Assembly (NCBI RefSeq): GCF_013284245.2
Contig: NZ_CP085876.1
Location: 5,296,001-5,360,000 of the forward strand
DNA length: 64,000 bases
Direction: 5' to 3'
DNA from: Brevibacillus sp. DP1.3A
GTDB taxonomy: Bacteria > Bacillota > Bacilli > Brevibacillales > Brevibacillaceae
Shown piece after piece: positions 35,872 through 44,531 of the stretch. Both the position numbers and the translations under genes were made by a program. The notes under the pieces were generated by a model that was given only the letters and a program-made list of their open reading frames with translations, made no database searches and was not told the DNA's origin. Within the stretch, counting starts at the first letter, position 1; every line of letters starts with the position of its first letter.

Positions 35872-36858
35872 ATGAAAACCATCTTTTCCGGCATTCAACC
35901 GAGCGGCATTATGACACTCGGCAACTACTTGGGCGCAATGAAGCACTTCGTTCCGCTTCAAGATCAGTTCAACTGCTTTTACTGCATCGTAGACCAGCAT
36001 GCGATCACCGTTCCACAAGAGCCTGCTGTCCTGCGCGAAAACATCCGTCGTCTCGCAGCTCTCTATTTGTCCGTTGGCCTCGATCCGAACAAAATGACAC
36101 TGTTCGTCCAATCGGAAGTACCGGCCCATGCCAAGCTCGGCTGGATCATGCTGTGCACCTCTTACTTGGGTGAATTGGAGCGCATGACCCAATTCAAGGA
36201 CAAATCCGATGGACGCGGCGAATCCATTCCAGGCGGTCTGCTGGCTTATCCTCCATTGATGGCTGCTGATATTTTGCTGTACGGCACTGATTTCGTCCCT
36301 GTGGGCGAAGACCAGAAGCAGCATCTGGAGCTGACTCGTGATTTAGCCGCTCGTTTTAACAACCGCTATGGCGACATTTTCACCATTCCAGAGGTTCGCC
36401 TGCCTGAGACTGGTGCACGCATCATGTCCCTTGCTGAAGGCACCAAGAAAATGAGCAAATCCGATCCAAACCAAGGCGCCTTCATCTCCATGCTGGATGA
36501 TGCGGACACCATCACGAAAAAAATCAAGCGCGCGCAAACGGATTCCGACAGCGTTGTGCGTTATGACAAAGCTGAAAAGCCTGCTGTCTCTAACCTCATG
36601 ACCATCTACTCTCTCTGCTCCGGAAAAACACTGGATGAGATCGAAGCGATGTACGAGGGCAAGGGCTACGGCGCATTCAAAACCGAGCTGGCTGAAGTTG
36701 TCGTAGAAACACTTCGTCCGATTCAAGAACGCTTCGAGCAGCTGTTCCACTCCTCTGAGCTGGATGATATCCTGACTGCCGGGGCAGACAAAGCGAATAA
36801 GGTCGCGAACGAGATGCTGTACAAAGTTGAAAAAGTGATGGGGATGGCACGTATCTAA
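35872..36858 (+). CDS. trpS: Tryptophanyl-tRNA synthetase
   Basis: A 328-residue class Ic synthetase. The HIGH-type motif is in GIQPSGIMTLGNYLGA at the N-terminus and KMSKS in KKMSKSDPN. It charges tRNA-Trp in the cytosol. AAGGAG-type site upstream; expression controlled by the T-box leader. Strong terminator follows. Confidence 0.98.
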   Translation: MKTIFSGIQPSGIMTLGNYLGAMKHFVPLQDQFNCFYCIVDQHAITVPQEPAVLRENIRRLAALYLSVGLDPNKMTLFVQSEVPAHAKLGWIMLCTSYLGELERMTQFKDKSDGRGESIPGGLLAYPPLMAADILLYGTDFVPVGEDQKQHLELTRDLAARFNNRYGDIFTIPEVRLPETGARIMSLAEGTKKMSKSDPNQGAFISMLDDADTITKKIKRAQTDSDSVVRYDKAEKPAVSNLMTIYSLCSGKTLDEIEAMYEGKGYGAFKTELAEVVVETLRPIQERFEQLFHSSELDDILTAGADKANKVANEMLYKVEKVMGMARI

Positions 36859-36874
36859 TCCATTTCCACAACAA

Positions 36875-36909
36875 AAAACGGGCTGGGAAGCTATCTCCCA
36901 ACCCGTTTT
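36875..36909. terminator. Bidirectional terminator between trpS and the nuclease gene
   Basis: AAAACGGGCTGGGA (36875-36888) pairs with TCCCAACCCGTTTT (36896-36909), one mismatch, with A- and T-runs on either side. Confidence 0.9.
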
Positions 36910-36916
36910 CTTTTCG

Positions 36917-39900
36917 TCAATTGCTCTTAACCGTGACAGTTACCTTCGCTGTCTTGCCAGCGTAGCTGATCGTGATGGTCACTCTTGTTCTTGGTTTGGC
37001 ATCATCCAAGACAAGAATACGCCCCGTCTCATCAACCTCTACCTGTTCGGGCTTGCTTGATGTGAACTCGATTCCCTCCGCTTCAGTAACGTCTTCTTCC
37101 GCATCATTACCGAGAATCGCCATCACCTTGAGCTGTGCTTCCTCGCCCTGGGCTAGCTTGAGAGATTTCGGATCGATCTCGATTCTTTTCAGGGCACTCT
37201 CACCGACGACATAAGTGGCCGCCGTCGCTACTGTAAAGCTCCCCAGATCGTCTTCTTTCGTCACCTGGATCGCTTTTCCCTTGAGTCCAATAGCTGCTCT
37301 CCACATATTGCTCCGGTACGAATACGCCTGGAGCTTTTCGCTTGCGTCATCGGCGACTGGCAGACCAAGTGTAAAGCCTGTCTTGCCGAGATTTGTCACT
37401 TTCTTGCCGTTGCTCCACACTTGCAATTGATAGGCTTCGCCAGGGTTAGGCACACCTTTCCACCCGTCCCCATTTGCTTCCGTCAAAGAGAGGGCAAACT
37501 CTCTTGCACGCTGAGCGGAAAAGTATGCGCTAGGCACCTCTACCCATGCTTCGCTGTCCAAGGTTACGCGAATGCCTACCTCTTTTTCCTTCAATTGCTC
37601 AACCAGCTTCTGTTCCAGGGTCACTGTCCGATCAGCTGATTCTCCTTTGTGAGAACGCGTGTCGCTCGCATCCTCATCGCTTTCTTCCACTTGAATGAAC
37701 AGCACCGGAGCAAAGCCAATCTTGTCTTTCACTGACTCGATTGCTTTCATGAATTCTCCGAGTACGTCTAGAAGTTCATCTACTTGTTCGTCATCTGCCT
37801 TGATCTCATCCCCATCTTCAATGACGACAGTGCCAAGCTTTTTCAAAAGCTCTTCTGCCAGTGTACGGACATGCTTGGCTACCTCTTTGGAAATTTCCTT
37901 TTCATCGAGCGGCTCCAGCGCTGTTTTCGCCAAACTCGTCAAGGAGGCAAGTGCCAGGCGGGCAATCTCTTCATCCTTGATGCCATCTTCTGTGAGCGGG
38001 TCAAATGCTTTGTCCAAAAAGCTCTTCGTCACATCTTGGAGTGTCTCTTCACTAATGGTTTCTCGCTCAGCCTGCTCGGCCACTGCCTCGAGTACAGTCG
38101 TGATCGTATCGGTGACTGTCTCCCATTTCTCAGTCGGCGTCCATTGCTCTGCATCCAGAAGTTTTTCCAGATGGCTAAGTACTTGATCCACCTGTCCTAA
38201 AATGGCTTTCTCCTCGCTACTTGCAGAGATGACTTGAGCTGCTTGCTTGTTCAACTCTCGCTGCGAGTCCGGTGTCGGTGTTCTGTCCGGCGGTGTAACT
38301 GGCGGTGGTGAGTCCGGCTTGGCTGGAACCTGCACGGTCAATACTTTAGTTTCTGCTGTCGATTGATCGGATGCTCTTGTGACCTCAAAAACCAGGTCTA
38401 CATTCGTCTGGCGATATGGCGGCGTAATTTTGCCGTCCAGCGCAATCACTGCTGGATCACTAGAAGACTTGATTGCGATAGTAAAGCCTGTAGGTACTTC
38501 TGGCAGCTTCAAGCGCGTCTCACCCGCTGCTGGCTGAGTAAGCTGCGTGATGCTTTCTGCCACTTCTTGTGCTGTTTTTTCCGGCGTGCCGCGATCCTTC
38601 AAGTCCAGTTGTACAAGGACAGGATTATGATCACTCACACGTCCTTCGTTCTCAGTCAAGCCAGCGTTGATGTGAACGATATCAACCTTTGTGTCGTCCT
38701 CCAAATGGTTGCTGACCAAAATTTGATCCAAGACTTGAGAGTTCCCTTGGTACACGTACGTATACTGCTCACCCTTCGGCAGTTTCTCCACCATATTGGT
38801 CAAAACGCCATCTGCCAATTCCTGCACCGGATTCGAAAACGGGAAATCGTTAAGATCGCCAAGCACCACAACATTTGCTTTCGCTTCCGCCGCATGGATT
38901 TCTTTTACAAAGTTATTTAACACACGGGCAATTTTCATTCGCTGTACTTCACTCACCAGCTGTGGCGGCTGATCTTTTCCAAACAGCGCTTGATCCCCAC
39001 CCTTGGAGTTGAAATGGTTGGCAATGACAATGACAGGCTCGCCTTGGAAAATGAACTCCGCTGCCAACGGCTTACGGCTCGAAGCAAACGCCGCGTTTGT
39101 CGGATCGACCCGTCCTGGATTGTGTGACAAATGCGCTACACCATCTCGTGTCTCTATCTGCACCGTATCAGTCGCGCCTCCTGGCGTTCCTGCTGCCAGC
39201 TGTACCCGTTCAGGGTTGTAGAAGAACCCGACGCGAATGTTTCCTCCTGGCTGTCCACCATCCTGATTGTTCTCTGGTGCGATATCGGTGTATCGGTAAG
39301 TCGGGCCGTTTTTGTTTTCAATTGCTTTGATCAATGCGTCCGCAGACTGCGTAGCATCTGTTTGCCCATTGTCAGTCGGCCCATTGTCGTCCTGCATTTC
39401 CACCACACCAATAATATCCGGCCCCTTCATGTTGTCCACGATCGTCTCGGCGATGCGATTGATTTTGGCAGAATCGGTTTTTGCCGAGAAATTCTCGATG
39501 TTGTACGTAGCGATTGTCAGCTTATCGTCTTTTGGGGAAATACTCGTTACTGGCGGCACATAATGACTTGCCTGTACCGTAAATGGTCTTGTATGGAACA
39601 GCTTGTAATTCGCAAAGCCGTAGTCAATGATGCCTACCAGTGGTCCGTCAAATTTGTCGCCGACTTTTACTTCACCGGTAATCGATTCGAGTTTGTCCGA
39701 TACCGTGATGCGCTCAGGGTGAAAATCATTGGCCTCTAGCACCACTCCGCCAGCTGGTGTACGCGGCTGACTCGGATGGGCTTGATCATCAATAACGACA
39801 AATTCCGTTGCACGTGGATTGGTAAACGTCTTGGTTTCGCCAACGACGATTGGATTGTCGATCTGCACCAGCATGCCTTCGAGACTTTCCCAGAAATCGA

Positions 39901-42400
39901 TGCCGTCTTGATCCGGATCGAATTTGCCGAGGCTATCGTTGTCGATGATCCCTTCCGGATATTCGTAGTTGTCTTTGCCCAGACTGAGTGGGTCTGGGAG
40001 TGCCTTTCTAGCGCCGATAACAACGTTGGACGCATCAATTTGCGTCTGGGTGAGGTCTGTACCCGCCCTGTTCGATGGCACGTATTCCTTGACGGTTCCG
40101 CTAACGGTTACTTCATCGCCCGGGGTGACCGCTGCTTTGTCGTAAACGTATATACCTTCTGAGGTAAATGGATCTGAATCCGGTTGCGGGTCTTGCATAT
40201 AAAAGCCTTGTACATTGCTGCCGCTTCGGACAACAGCCGTCACGATCCCCGGAACATTGTTCACTGTTCCATCGGCCATCGCTGATCGGTGCGACGTTCC
40301 TTGGATATCATGAATCCGAACGTTTTCTTTTTGAATCATGTAACGGAAGGTCGCTACATTGCTGTCTGTGTAACCATCCTTGACAGCTATAGCTGAAAGG
40401 GTCGTATCCGCGTCAATCTGGATCGGTCCTGTATACTTGATGCTTCCTCTGCTCGGCGTTGAACCATCTATCGTATAGAAGATCGTGGCGTCAGCCATTG
40501 TCGTTGAGAACGTGACTTTTGTTCCTTTTGCCACCATAGGGCCTGCTGGGCTCGCTGTGACCATAGGGACTTTACTTTCATCTTCTACGAGATCTGCTAC
40601 TGTCCGTGGAACCAATTTGTATGCATTGTTGTCATAGTTCACAACGCCAGTAATTGCAGCGTAGCTTTTGTTCACGGGGAGCGGAAGCGTGGCAGCAGGA
40701 CGAGATACAAACCTGCCGTACTGATCCTCCAGCGTGTAATTGCCACTCGATACTGATTGGACAGTCACCAGTTTTACAGTCACCAGCTTGCCTTCCAATG
40801 CCTCTCCTGTTGCGGCGGCAAAATCAGTGGATGTCACGATTTGCGGACTAGGCACACCCGCTTGTTTTTGTACGATTTCCACGTTACTGGTGAGTGCTTC
40901 GAGTTGAGCCAGTCCACGGTAGTCACTCATTTTTCCGGTAGCGCGAATCTTGTCTCCTACCTCAATTTTGCCAGTCAGTCCTGGCGCACGAAGTACGAGT
41001 CCTGCCGTCTCATCCTGGAAATACACGTTGTTTTGTCCGCCCGCTTCAAACATCGCCGTCACCGTTCCGACGACAATCACGTTCGTTCCTACCGGGGTGC
41101 TTCTTGCTTCAGCAATCGTAGTCGAACCTACGGCTGACTTGGTAACACTAACTTCCGGACTCTCAAACGACTTGCCATATTCCCCAGCTGTTTGCTGCGT
41201 TACGAGAATATGATCCAGCTGATCGATGTTTGGAATCGTAAAAGAAAATGACCCGTTTGCCTGTGCTGTTCCTGTTTCTTTATTACTAAGCATCAGCGGT
41301 TGTTTTTGCGGATCGTATGCCCGCAGTATCGCATTCCCTGCTGCCGCACCTACTTCTCCTCGCAGCTCGCCCACACCGTTCAATGCTTGCAGGCTGACTT
41401 TTTCCTGGATCAAAGCTGTACTGGCTACCGCTGGCCTCAGCTCAATACTCGTGCTTTCTTTCTTACTCCCTTCCGTTGCTGTGAGATAGACTCCCAGCAA
41501 ATTTGGATCGGGATTAGTAAAAGTCAGCTCGATTAGTCCGGAAGCATCCGAATCTTGCTGTGCCAAAGGCGTGTCGCTACCTGTTCCTGTAGGCTGACTC
41601 GCATAAACCTTAATAGTCCGTCCTTGACCGACATAGCCGCGAATTGTTGCTTGGATAGGATCAGTATGATCAAAAATAAGTTCTGTGGCATTCAGTTTTT
41701 CGGTCACGTCTGTTGGTAGCGGCGGTTCTACTGGGCTTTGCGTGTTTTTGGGGGTAGGTGCCCCTGTGATAAAATCGTTGCCATTGTTATTGGTATCCCA
41801 GCCATTTCCTCCGTTCGGCACAATGCCGCTGGCGTCGCTAATGCGTTGGGCGCTGGTCGAGTTTGAAGTTGCTGGTGCAGGTGAACTGCCTTCGTATGTA
41901 GTTGCCGCACCAATTCCGACCATATCAACAACACCTAATTGGGAGGAGACATCCGTCCCAACTAAAAGCGTATTATGGTTAACCAAGGCAACTTTTCCTT
42001 GAGTCCCAGACATCCGAATCGACCCGACGCCATCTGGCGTAGGGAGTTCGGCCGTCCCACCTGCTTCCGCTGCTTGCTGGACCAAAAAGAAGCCATACGG
42101 AGCTATGCTTCCAGCCAAATCTGTCTTCTGCCAAGTCCCTCCCGTAGCAGAAGCATACTGCACAGACCAGCCTCCAACCGAAACAGCCGTGTCTGTCGGG
42201 TTATACAGCTCAATGAAGTCATTCTTGTACAGGGCACCTGAGTTCCCCCCACCCCCATACACCTCACTGATCACCACATGATCAGCGCGCGCGGCCTTTG
42301 CCTGTGGCATCCACCCGGTCGGTAAAACAGTTCCCACCATGACCGCGGCTATTAGCGCCAGCTTCGACCACCGGGAGGCAATTCCTCTTTTTTTCAACAT
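36917..42400 (-). CDS. Giant secreted nuclease/phosphodiesterase (ExeM/YhcR-like)
   Basis: 1827 residues from ATG 42400. Signal peptide to about 37 (ends PQAKA), lamin-tail domain (about 40-170, VISEVYGGGGNSGALYKNDF), Ig-like and OB-fold regions, a chitobiase C-terminal-like Ig domain (near 620-690), then an endonuclease/exonuclease/phosphatase domain (about 960-1270) with TIATYNIENF, VVEMQDDNG, VIANHFNSKG, VVLGDLNDFP and SDHNPVLVQ. A helical stretch (about 1380-1560) and a C-terminal BIG2-like domain follow. No LPXTG or SLH anchor, so it is probably released. Predicted to degrade extracellular nucleic acids for phosphate and nucleosides; the PhoP-type promoter fits this. Confidence 0.9.
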   Translation of the reverse strand: MLKKRGIASRWSKLALIAAVMVGTVLPTGWMPQAKAARADHVVISEVYGGGGNSGALYKNDFIELYNPTDTAVSVGGWSVQYASATGGTWQKTDLAGSIAPYGFFLVQQAAEAGGTAELPTPDGVGSIRMSGTQGKVALVNHNTLLVGTDVSSQLGVVDMVGIGAATTYEGSSPAPATSNSTSAQRISDASGIVPNGGNGWDTNNNGNDFITGAPTPKNTQSPVEPPLPTDVTEKLNATELIFDHTDPIQATIRGYVGQGRTIKVYASQPTGTGSDTPLAQQDSDASGLIELTFTNPDPNLLGVYLTATEGSKKESTSIELRPAVASTALIQEKVSLQALNGVGELRGEVGAAAGNAILRAYDPQKQPLMLSNKETGTAQANGSFSFTIPNIDQLDHILVTQQTAGEYGKSFESPEVSVTKSAVGSTTIAEARSTPVGTNVIVVGTVTAMFEAGGQNNVYFQDETAGLVLRAPGLTGKIEVGDKIRATGKMSDYRGLAQLEALTSNVEIVQKQAGVPSPQIVTSTDFAAATGEALEGKLVTVKLVTVQSVSSGNYTLEDQYGRFVSRPAATLPLPVNKSYAAITGVVNYDNNAYKLVPRTVADLVEDESKVPMVTASPAGPMVAKGTKVTFSTTMADATIFYTIDGSTPSRGSIKYTGPIQIDADTTLSAIAVKDGYTDSNVATFRYMIQKENVRIHDIQGTSHRSAMADGTVNNVPGIVTAVVRSGSNVQGFYMQDPQPDSDPFTSEGIYVYDKAAVTPGDEVTVSGTVKEYVPSNRAGTDLTQTQIDASNVVIGARKALPDPLSLGKDNYEYPEGIIDNDSLGKFDPDQDGIDFWESLEGMLVQIDNPIVVGETKTFTNPRATEFVVIDDQAHPSQPRTPAGGVVLEANDFHPERITVSDKLESITGEVKVGDKFDGPLVGIIDYGFANYKLFHTRPFTVQASHYVPPVTSISPKDDKLTIATYNIENFSAKTDSAKINRIAETIVDNMKGPDIIGVVEMQDDNGPTDNGQTDATQSADALIKAIENKNGPTYRYTDIAPENNQDGGQPGGNIRVGFFYNPERVQLAAGTPGGATDTVQIETRDGVAHLSHNPGRVDPTNAAFASSRKPLAAEFIFQGEPVIVIANHFNSKGGDQALFGKDQPPQLVSEVQRMKIARVLNNFVKEIHAAEAKANVVVLGDLNDFPFSNPVQELADGVLTNMVEKLPKGEQYTYVYQGNSQVLDQILVSNHLEDDTKVDIVHINAGLTENEGRVSDHNPVLVQLDLKDRGTPEKTAQEVAESITQLTQPAAGETRLKLPEVPTGFTIAIKSSSDPAVIALDGKITPPYRQTNVDLVFEVTRASDQSTAETKVLTVQVPAKPDSPPPVTPPDRTPTPDSQRELNKQAAQVISASSEEKAILGQVDQVLSHLEKLLDAEQWTPTEKWETVTDTITTVLEAVAEQAERETISEETLQDVTKSFLDKAFDPLTEDGIKDEEIARLALASLTSLAKTALEPLDEKEISKEVAKHVRTLAEELLKKLGTVVIEDGDEIKADDEQVDELLDVLGEFMKAIESVKDKIGFAPVLFIQVEESDEDASDTRSHKGESADRTVTLEQKLVEQLKEKEVGIRVTLDSEAWVEVPSAYFSAQRAREFALSLTEANGDGWKGVPNPGEAYQLQVWSNGKKVTNLGKTGFTLGLPVADDASEKLQAYSYRSNMWRAAIGLKGKAIQVTKEDDLGSFTVATAATYVVGESALKRIEIDPKSLKLAQGEEAQLKVMAILGNDAEEDVTEAEGIEFTSSKPEQVEVDETGRILVLDDAKPRTRVTITISYAGKTAKVTVTVKSN

Positions 42401-42438
42401 TCTTGCATCATTCCTCCTCACATCATTCCGAAGTAACT

Positions 42439-42499
42439 ACTATAAGATGGTAAACGTATAACCTGAACCTTATGTAAATTTGATGTAAAGTTTGTATAA
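42439..42499 (-). promoter_or_regulatory. PhoP-type promoter of the nuclease gene
   Basis: On the minus strand four hexamers lie at 10-11 bp intervals: TTATAC (42494-42499), TTTACA (42484-42489), TTTACA (42473-42478), TTCAGG (42462-42467), followed 17 bp later by -10 TATAGT (42439-42444). There is no good -35. This is the layout of PhoP-activated Bacillus promoters, so induction on phosphate starvation is inferred. Confidence 0.7.
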
Positions 42500-42520
42500 T
42501 CCTTCTAAACTTGTAAAAAC

Positions 42521-42556
42521 AAAAACCGCCAAGCTCCATCGTCCTTGGCGGTTTTT
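42521..42556. terminator. Terminator of the queuosine-precursor transporter gene
   Basis: AAAAACCGCCAAG (42521-42533) pairs perfectly with CTTGGCGGTTTTT (42544-42556). Confidence 0.9.
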
Positions 42557-42571
42557 CTTTGTTTTTGTCAA

Positions 42572-43252
42572 TTAGCTTTCGTCTACTTTCATATTGCGTG
42601 CGATATATAGAACCGGCGTCGAAGCTGCCGATACGACGAACTTGATCAGGTAGGTAGTCAACAGGATTTGCCACCATACGTCCATCGGGAATTCACCCAA
42701 AAAGGCAATCGTACAAAAGGTAACGGAGTCAAGCAACTGACTGAAGAGCGTGCTTCCATTATTGCGAATCCAGAGCTGATTTCGGCCTGGACATTTTTTC
42801 TTCAACCACGAATAGATTTTCACGTCGACAAATTGACTGACAAAATACGCACACAAGCTCCCCAATGCCACTCTTGGCATTAAGCCAAAAATCGTCTCTA
42901 AGGAACCTTGGGCAATATCTGTTTCCTGTGGTTCAAACACCAGCACGAGCTGCATGATGATCGTTGCCGCAATTAAGGTAAAGAAGCCAAACCATACAGC
43001 TTTTTTCGCTTCTCTTTCCCCATACTTCTCGTTCAATAGATCGCTTACCAAATAAATAGAAGCATAAATCGTATTGCCGAGCGTCATGACCAGACCGAAC
43101 ATCTCGATTGTTTTGACCACCTGAATGTTGGCTAACACGGTTGCCATCCCGATCCACGCGTACAGTCCCATTCTGCCGAACAATCGGTAGCAGAGCAGGA
43201 ACAGCCCGAAGTTCACCAGAGCAAAAAGCACTCCGATCCAAAAATTAAACAT
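42572..43252 (-). CDS. Queuosine precursor transporter (YhhQ/VUT family)
   Basis: A 226-residue membrane protein with six hydrophobic segments and the family stretches TLGNTIYASIYLVSDLLNEKYG and RNNGSTLFSQLLDSVTFCTIAFLG. YhhQ-family members import queuosine precursors (preQ0/preQ1/queuine). The preQ1-I riboswitch at its ribosome site makes this assignment strong. Monocistronic. AGGAGG seven bases before the ATG. Confidence 0.92.
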   Translation of the reverse strand: MFNFWIGVLFALVNFGLFLLCYRLFGRMGLYAWIGMATVLANIQVVKTIEMFGLVMTLGNTIYASIYLVSDLLNEKYGEREAKKAVWFGFFTLIAATIIMQLVLVFEPQETDIAQGSLETIFGLMPRVALGSLCAYFVSQFVDVKIYSWLKKKCPGRNQLWIRNNGSTLFSQLLDSVTFCTIAFLGEFPMDVWWQILLTTYLIKFVVSAASTPVLYIARNMKVDES

Positions 43253-43259
43253 ATGATTT

Positions 43260-43297
43260 CCTCCTAGTTTTGATAACGCGGGAGTTTACGAACCGCG
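43260..43297 (-). ncRNA. preQ1-I riboswitch
   Basis: Leftward RNA: a 5-bp P1 stem (CGCGG with CCGCG), the loop TTCGTAAACT, and an A-rich tail TTATCAAAACTAGGAGG that can fold back as the pseudoknot. It matches, element by element, the small preQ1 class I aptamer of the B. subtilis que operon. The tail includes the ribosome site, so ligand binding should block translation of the transporter gene. Confidence 0.85.
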
Positions 43298-43404
43298 GCC
43301 CGTTTTGAGCATTCAATCATTTTACTTGCATTCTCTTATTTTATCAACAATGAAAAGCCAGAGAATCACGGTTCGTCAACGGCACGTAAAGACAAGGCGC
43401 AAGC

Positions 43405-43434
43405 AAAAAAGCCATCACTAAGGGCGATGGTCTT
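43405..43434 (-). terminator. Terminator of the TetR gene
   Basis: GCCATC (43411-43416) with GATGGT region (43426-43431), followed leftward by TTTTTT. Confidence 0.65.
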
Positions 43435-43484
43435 ATCAATGGGTAATAGTAGAGACCAGTATCACAATGCATACTTGAAGCTTC

Positions 43485-44045
43485 TTATAGAAAGATACTT
43501 ACGAGCTTCTGAGCCGTTCTACGCGCATGATGAACTGTTTCGTGATTTCCCTCGATCATTGCAGTAACAATGCTGCCTTCTATCAAAAGATACAACGCAT
43601 TGGTTAGTTCTTCTTCCTCCCGTACTCCAGCTTCTTGAACAAGTTTTTTGATAAAATTTTTTAATAGTGATTTATGCCTTAAAGATACTTGATGAAACGA
43701 ATGAGTAGGTTCATTAAATTCTGCAGCCGTATTTATGAAGGAACACCCACGAAAGTCAGATTGCAAGAACCACTCTTCTAATGTATCAAATAGAGCAACC
43801 AAACGCTCCGACGGGGTAACTTCCTTCTTATAAACTGTAGTTTCGAACCAGTTTCTCCAAAGGGAGTCTCTTGTCTCAAGATAAGCTATCACCAAATGCT
43901 CTTTAGTAGGAAAGTTATTATACAGCGTCATTTTGGCTACTCCGGATTCTGCTACAACTTGATCGACCCCCGTAGCAGTAATTCCTTGTTTATAAAACAA
44001 GGATGAGGCAACATCCAGTATTTGCTCTTTTTTTCTTTGTCTCAT
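43485..44045 (-). CDS. TetR/AcrR-family regulator
   Basis: 186 residues from ATG 44045 (GAGGAGGAG upstream). HTH: ILDVASSLFYKQGITATGVDQVVAESGVAKMTLYNNFPTKEHL, followed by a ligand domain with the TetR_C pattern DSLWRNWFETTV. It shares a transcript with the DinB-like fragment just upstream. Two promoters in the window carry matching operator halves in the spacer, its own and that of the DUF1348 operon, so it probably represses both. Confidence 0.88.
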   Translation of the reverse strand: MRQRKKEQILDVASSLFYKQGITATGVDQVVAESGVAKMTLYNNFPTKEHLVIAYLETRDSLWRNWFETTVYKKEVTPSERLVALFDTLEEWFLQSDFRGCSFINTAAEFNEPTHSFHQVSLRHKSLLKNFIKKLVQEAGVREEEELTNALYLLIEGSIVTAMIEGNHETVHHARRTAQKLVSIFL

Positions 44046-44061
44046 GCCTTCTCCTCCTCTA

Positions 44062-44442
44062 TTAATGAGCACGAAGGTTGGCGATTAATTTCCCAATATT
44101 TTTGATCGTTGCAAAGTGCATTGCCTCATGGTATAGGGAAAAGCCAAGTAATTGCTCAACTGTTGTGAAAGAAAGTCCAGTAGATGATTTATAGGAAGGC
44201 TCTACCGCTTCTTTCAAATTGTTCGAAAGTGTCGATTCGATCCTTAGCATTTGCGCCGTCAATAGTTCAATCAACGCTAACAATGCTGGAGGTTTTAGAT
44301 CCCAGTTAGAAGGCTGAGTTCCTGGATCAAATAAAGTCTTGAAATTTGAGGGCATTTGAACTTCTTTTCCAGAAAGTTGAAAAGCGAATTTTTCTTGAAC
44401 GACATATATGTGTCCCAAATTCCATTTTATGCTATTTTTCAA
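44062..44442 (-). CDS. N-terminally short DinB-family protein
   Basis: 126 residues starting at TTG. It carries the later part of a DinB fold with WNLGHIYVVQEK and YHEAMHFATIKNIG holding the metal His residues. Relatives are 150-165 residues with about 30 more at the front; no upstream sequence in any frame supplies them, and a promoter lies there instead. Either a truncated remnant still expressed for the downstream regulator gene, or a genuinely short member. Confidence 0.55.
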   Translation of the reverse strand: MKNSIKWNLGHIYVVQEKFAFQLSGKEVQMPSNFKTLFDPGTQPSNWDLKPPALLALIELLTAQMLRIESTLSNNLKEAVEPSYKSSTGLSFTTVEQLLGFSLYHEAMHFATIKNIGKLIANLRAH

Positions 44443-44468
44443 CCCAATCCTTCTGTCTCCACGCCATT

Positions 44469-44497
44469 ACTATACAGACAAGTATATATAATTTCAA
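44469..44497 (-). promoter_or_regulatory. Promoter-operator of the DinB-TetR unit
   Basis: -35 TTGAAA (44492-44497), 17-bp spacer, -10 TATAGT (44469-44474). The spacer holds TATATACTTGTCTG, sharing TGTCTGTATA-T with the operator at 48171-48199. Confidence 0.65.
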
Positions 44498-44531
44498 ATT
44501 TAATTTTTCGGCTTTTTTTCTGCGAATAACG

